A program made the position numbers and the translations under genes. From positions 11,961 to 75,960 of the forward strand of contig JBBALI010000015.1 of NCBI GenBank assembly GCA_040403095.1: a DNA stretch of 64,000 nucleotides, given 5' to 3'. The DNA is from JAQVCM01 sp040403095 (GTDB lineage Bacteria; Bacteroidota; Bacteroidia; Flavobacteriales_D; Crocinitomicaceae). Every line of letters starts with the position of its first letter. Within the stretch, counting starts at the first letter, position 1. A model generated the notes under the pieces. The model was not told the DNA's origin. It saw only the letters and a list, made by a program, of their open reading frames with translations, and did no database searches. This document shows positions 61,501 to 64,000 of this stretch, piece after piece.

Positions 61501-64000
61501 ATTGCCTGATTAGCACCTGCATTTGCCAATTGAGCGTCAATTACAGTTACATCAATTTGATCAGATTTGACACAGCCAGAAGTATTTGTCGAAGTGTAAG
61601 TTAAAGTAAAAACGCCCACACCATTTGGAGTAAAAATTCCCGTAGGAGAAACATTACTACCAGACCAAACACCACCCGCAGGAGTTGCACCAGTTAAAGT
61701 AACACCAATCGGCTGATTACACAAAGATAAATCTGCGCCGGCATTCACAACTGGAAGTGCAACAACAGTTACAGCAACGACATCAAAACTTGTACAATTT
61801 GTAATTGCATCTGTAAAAGTATAAGTCAAATTAAAGGTTCCAATTCCGGCAGTTGCTGGATTGAAAGTATTTCCAGTAATTCCTGTACCTGTCCATGTTC
61901 CACCAACTGGTGAAGCCGTTAAATTATAAATTGGAGCGTCAATACAAATATTGAAATTGGCTCCAGCGTTCACCACAGGAATTGGATTCACAATAAAAAG
62001 CATTGTATCTTTTGTTTGACAAGAACCTCCACCCAAAGAATAGATCATTGGAAATGTTCCCGCCACGGTTGGGTCAAACAATCCTCCTGCGGTAATCCCA
62101 GACCCTGTCCAAGTTCCATTTGCAGGAAGTCCTGTTAATTGAACATTGGCAGCATTGGCACAAACAGTTTGATCTGAACCAGCATTTACTGGCGAAGGAT
62201 TTACAACCGTAATTAACATTGTATCTCTTTTGACACAACCATAAACATTTGTCGATGTGTAAACTACAGGAAAAGTTCCATTTGCAGTTGGAGTAAATTG
62301 TCCTGAAGGATTGGTAATTCCCGCGCCTGTCCAAGTCCCACCTGATGGAGAACCCGTCAAAGTATTTGGAATGGGTTGATTACAAAATGTTTGATCAATT
62401 CCTGCATTTGTAACTGGAAGTGGATTTACTGTAACACTCAAATTATCAACACTTGAACAACCAGTTGAAGGATTGGTGTAGTTGTATGTAAGTGTATAAG
62501 TTCCAACTACTGAAGGAGTAAAAACACCACCAGACACTCCAACTCCAGACCAAGTGCCACCTGCAGGTGAACCAGATAATGTTACACCTGGCGCATTTTG
62601 ACAAATTGAAAAATTATTTCCCGCATTTACAGAAGGTAATGGATTAACAATCAATGAAACTGATTGCGTTGGACCTTGACAATTCCCTATTGTTCCATAA
62701 ACCGAATAAGTTCCTGAATAACCGGTTGTAATATTATTAATTTGAGGATTTTGCTGAGTTGTCGAAAAACCATTTGGTCCAGACCAATGATAAGTTACAC
62801 CTGAAACTGAATTCGCTGTAAAATATGCTGTTGAACCAACACACAAAGGGGAATTAACTGAAGGATTTAGTAAAGGTGGAATAGGATTTACTAAAATTGA
62901 CGTGCTTGAAGAAGCCGTTCCACAGGCGTTTGTGGCTTGCAAAGTGATTGATTGTGAACCAGCAGTATTAAAAACTACGTTTGGCGCGTTTGCAGTAGAT
63001 GCAGTTGCGGGAGTTCCGTTACTGAAAGTCCAGTTATAAGTATCAATTGTTTCGTAGCAACTATTGTATGAAGCTGATGGATTAGCTGATTGACCTGCAC
63101 AAATTGTAGAAAGAGAATTCATAGAAATCAAAGGTGCACCCTGCGCAGTTATCGCTTTTGTTGACGTAAAAGTACCACAACTGTTGGTCATTGCATACTG
63201 AATCGAGTATGAACCAGGAGAACTAAATTGAAAATTAGGCGAAATGCTATTTGCAGATGTACCACCAACATAACTAAAACTGCCAGTAGATGAATTACAA
63301 GAATTTCCATTAAAAGTTACTGTCCAAGCTGTAGCAACGGCACAAGTATTTGCCGAAGTAGAACTATTGGTTACTTGGGAAGTAAAAGGAACACATCCTT
63401 GATTTTGCGAAATTGTATAATTCGGTACAGGTGGATTTTCAATACATATTACCCTTGTAATTGTACTACTTCCACAAGTTACATTTGAGGCTGTCAATGT
63501 CACAGTATATGTTCCTGGTGCTGAATATGAATGATATTGCGTAGCAGTTGTATTAACAGTAACAGAACTTGATCCGTCTCCAAAATTCCAAACATAAGTT
63601 GAGGCAGCTGAACAGCTAGAAGTATAACTTCCAGTAGTTAAATTCACAAAAGGAACGGAGGAATTTGTACAAGCTGCTGAAGGATTGCTGAAATTTGCAG
63701 TTGGTGGATTGTAAACCCTGATCGGAGTAATAGTGGCTTCTGAACTATCACACAAATTAATGGCTTTCATTCTAAAAGTAAATGAATTTCCTAGAAAACC
63801 ACAAGAGCTAATTGTGTAAGTGTGGCACAATACACTTGGAGGAGGATGAGACAAGGTCACAATTGGAGAACCATCACCAAAATCTACCCGGTAAGTTGTA
63901 CTAGGGTGATTATTGGTGTAGTTGGTCAGAGGAAAACAAATTTGCAAAGGTCCACAACCATTTGTACCACCGGGATTGGCAGCACCAATAGATGGATTGG
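58551..64000 (-). CDS. SprB-like PKD-repeat adhesin with type B sorting domain, N-terminus outside window
   Basis: The frame is open to the right edge (reading NPSIGAANPGG before the visible domains), so the protein exceeds 1815 residues. From the N-terminal side it has about four PKD-like domains, an Ig-like domain, seven ~74-residue repeats (61092-62645), then nine PKD domains (YAWDFGDGGSS, FYWDFGDGTTS and others). The last ~100 residues are the gliding-associated type B sorting domain (VPNAIYPDHPSFG, then YEVLIYDDWGNLIWES and GTVTVIR). Ser/Thr/Asn-rich and low in charge, it is a cell-surface adhesin exported by the type IX system. The partner SprF gene follows after two bases. Confidence 0.93.
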   Translation of the reverse strand, partial: NPSIGAANPGGTNGCGPLQICFPLTNYTNNHPSTTYRVDFGDGSPIVTLSHPPPSVLCHTYTISSCGFLGNSFTFRMKAINLCDSSEATITPIRVYNPPTANFSNPSAACTNSSVPFVNLTTGSYTSSCSAASTYVWNFGDGSSSVTVNTTATQYHSYSAPGTYTVTLTASNVTCGSSTITRVICIENPPVPNYTISQNQGCVPFTSQVTNSSTSANTCAVATAWTVTFNGNSCNSSTGSFSYVGGTSANSISPNFQFSSPGSYSIQYAMTNSCGTFTSTKAITAQGAPLISMNSLSTICAGQSANPSASYNSCYETIDTYNWTFSNGTPATASTANAPNVVFNTAGSQSITLQATNACGTASSSTSILVNPIPPLLNPSVNSPLCVGSTAYFTANSVSGVTYHWSGPNGFSTTQQNPQINNITTGYSGTYSVYGTIGNCQGPTQSVSLIVNPLPSVNAGNNFSICQNAPGVTLSGSPAGGTWSGVGVSGGVFTPSVVGTYTLTYNYTNPSTGCSSVDNLSVTVNPLPVTNAGIDQTFCNQPIPNTLTGSPSGGTWTGAGITNPSGQFTPTANGTFPVVYTSTNVYGCVKRDTMLITVVNPSPVNAGSDQTVCANAANVQLTGLPANGTWTGSGITAGGLFDPTVAGTFPMIYSLGGGSCQTKDTMLFIVNPIPVVNAGANFNICIDAPIYNLTASPVGGTWTGTGITGNTFNPATAGIGTFNLTYTFTDAITNCTSFDVVAVTVVALPVVNAGADLSLCNQPIGVTLTGATPAGGVWSGSNVSPTGIFTPNGVGVFTLTYTSTNTSGCVKSDQIDVTVIDAQLANAGANQAICINSPSLQVVGTPATGTWSGTGITAAGIFNPNTAGNFPLVYTYGGGTCLTRDTMIFTVHALPVVDAGPDVSICISASPINFIGTPAGGTWSGSGITNANLGSFNPGLLAAGAYPIVYSYTDPITTCVNTNTLIATVRPLPVPNFTYNPIVCGNVVASYTNTSTLGSTYAWDFGDGGSSNLTSPTHTFATTGFTDVQLIVTSAFGCVDSITHNVEIQEPPLADFTLTPDSTCAPVVVNFTNLSSGIAPVYNWNFGNGTVSNLQNPPAVTYYEGYLADTTYYVTLNVSNFCGSVNHTETVIAMPKPKSIFGTDLDFGCSPFTLQIANVSLGLPDSFYWDFGDGTTSTDPSPFLSHVFTTGVNDTVYTIMLVATNECGIDTSYYDITVLPNIVTAFFNTDYISGCAPLSVEFTQYSVGANVYNWDFGDFNSSNAYNTSHVYTQAGTYTVSLMVTDGCSYDTATIDIVVIEPPVVDFISAPDSVCINQPFTFTNLSTGSLSSTDWDFGDGATSVTTNTQHAYSASGTYQVTLTGTSTINSCTASVTKPVVVRVNPVAAFTPNPLSGCVPLTVSFANLSTSTNFQTWDFGDGNFSTQFSPTHTFTSVGAYVVKLLVQNTNGCLDSIAKVINVYPVPTANFTVNPTISCAVPVDIVATNLSTGAVNYNWNFGNGNFSTLTNPVITYNNPGTYTIQLTASNAYGCSDSHSFTVNIYGNPVADFIISRDTICLGETVNFISQSINADSVVWYVGDGNTFTGNTFPYQYGLAGVYDVSAIAYGPGGCSDTMTVINAVVVNPKPIAGFDYVNVQDPEPLSGTIEFTNTSIGATNYLWHFGNAQSSIEENPIYRYSTYGDFFAELIVTNQFGCKDTIEQIVIVEFFSGLFVPNAIYPDHPSFGVANFLPKGVGLASYEVLIYDDWGNLIWESHALDAQGRPTEYWNGKYNGERVQQDAYVWKITATFIDTKAWRGKEYEGGKFRKSGTVTVIR
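61092..62645 (-). repeat. seven-unit protein repeat with a three-unit higher-order period
   Basis: Seven tandem ~74-residue units, each starting near LPxVNAG and holding GGTWSGxGI and two conserved Cys. Units 1, 4 and 7 resemble one another ((F/V)xIC and YT(D/N)P-type ends), units 2 and 5 share CNQPI and YTSTN then GCVK, and units 3 and 6 share GGG(S/T)C then TKD/TRD and TM. The order is therefore ABC-ABC-A. Confidence 0.85.

Noticed and set aside
61092..62645. CRISPR array or microsatellite
   Set aside because: Repeats have a ~220-base period, vary throughout and keep the reading frame; they are protein repeats of the adhesin.

Overview
This window looks like part of the chromosome of a low-GC member of the Bacteroidota, most likely order Flavobacteriales. 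The Fluviicola/Crocinitomicaceae neighbourhood is a guess from gene style, not something the sequence proves. The grounds are a fused lpxC/fabZ gene, type IX secretion and gliding genes (porU, porV, gldJ, four PorP/SprF-family genes), a giant PKD-repeat adhesin with a gliding-type C-terminal sorting domain, no evident Shine-Dalgarno sequences, and several TAnnTTTG promoter boxes.

Layout. Positions 1-5.2 kb form an accessory stretch: five unrecognised or small genes (one a TM2 protein, one a lipoprotein), then a class III Fic protein and a GH18 glycosidase. The Fic/GH18 pair sits between two copies of a ~100 bp intergenic repeat, one of which is the region upstream of dinB. From 5.4 to 13.1 kb come dinB, an outer-membrane protein, rlmD, the lipid A operon lpxD-lpxC/fabZ-lpxA, a membrane protein and trxA. 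From 13.2 to 20.9 kb come a parvulin-like protein, a GH20 hexosaminidase, a GT87-type membrane protein and icmF. From 21 to 31.8 kb come bioB-bioF (behind a long inverted repeat), a CPA2 antiporter, a four-gene operon (SAM hydrolase-like, ABM protein, histidine kinase, LytTR regulator), phoH-purC, an SDR and a small membrane protein. From 31.9 to 40.8 kb is a secretion/gliding locus: porU, porV and ispF on one strand, porP and gldJ diverging on the other. From 40.9 to 50.8 kb come murF, a TIP30-like reductase, an acyl-CoA dehydrogenase, anmK, an amino-acid dehydrogenase, and an exbB-exbD-tonB-tonB-folC operon.

A tRNA-Val(UAC) gene at 50.86 kb opens a second accessory stretch (50.9-56.4 kb). 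It holds decayed partial copies of the tRNA 3' half, orphan genes, a frameshifted membrane-protein remnant, a possible third copy of the dinB-type repeat, and two tandem orphan PorP/SprF genes. After a CPBP protease, the window ends in a SprF-like gene paired with a very large adhesin that runs off the right edge.

The genes combine into recognisable modules: outer-membrane biogenesis (lpx), type IX secretion with its sortase and a cognate adhesin/SprF pair, TonB energisation of outer-membrane uptake, peptidoglycan synthesis and recycling (murF, anmK), chitin or aminosugar hydrolysis (GH18, GH20), and branched-chain acyl-CoA metabolism (icmF, acyl-CoA dehydrogenase, amino-acid dehydrogenase). 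No transposase, integrase, prophage, CRISPR array or rRNA was seen. The most unusual material is non-coding: the tRNA-derived repeat array, the dinB-upstream repeat family, the inverted repeat before bioB, and a recurring four-base gap between a TAnnTTTG box and the ATG that suggests leaderless mRNAs.
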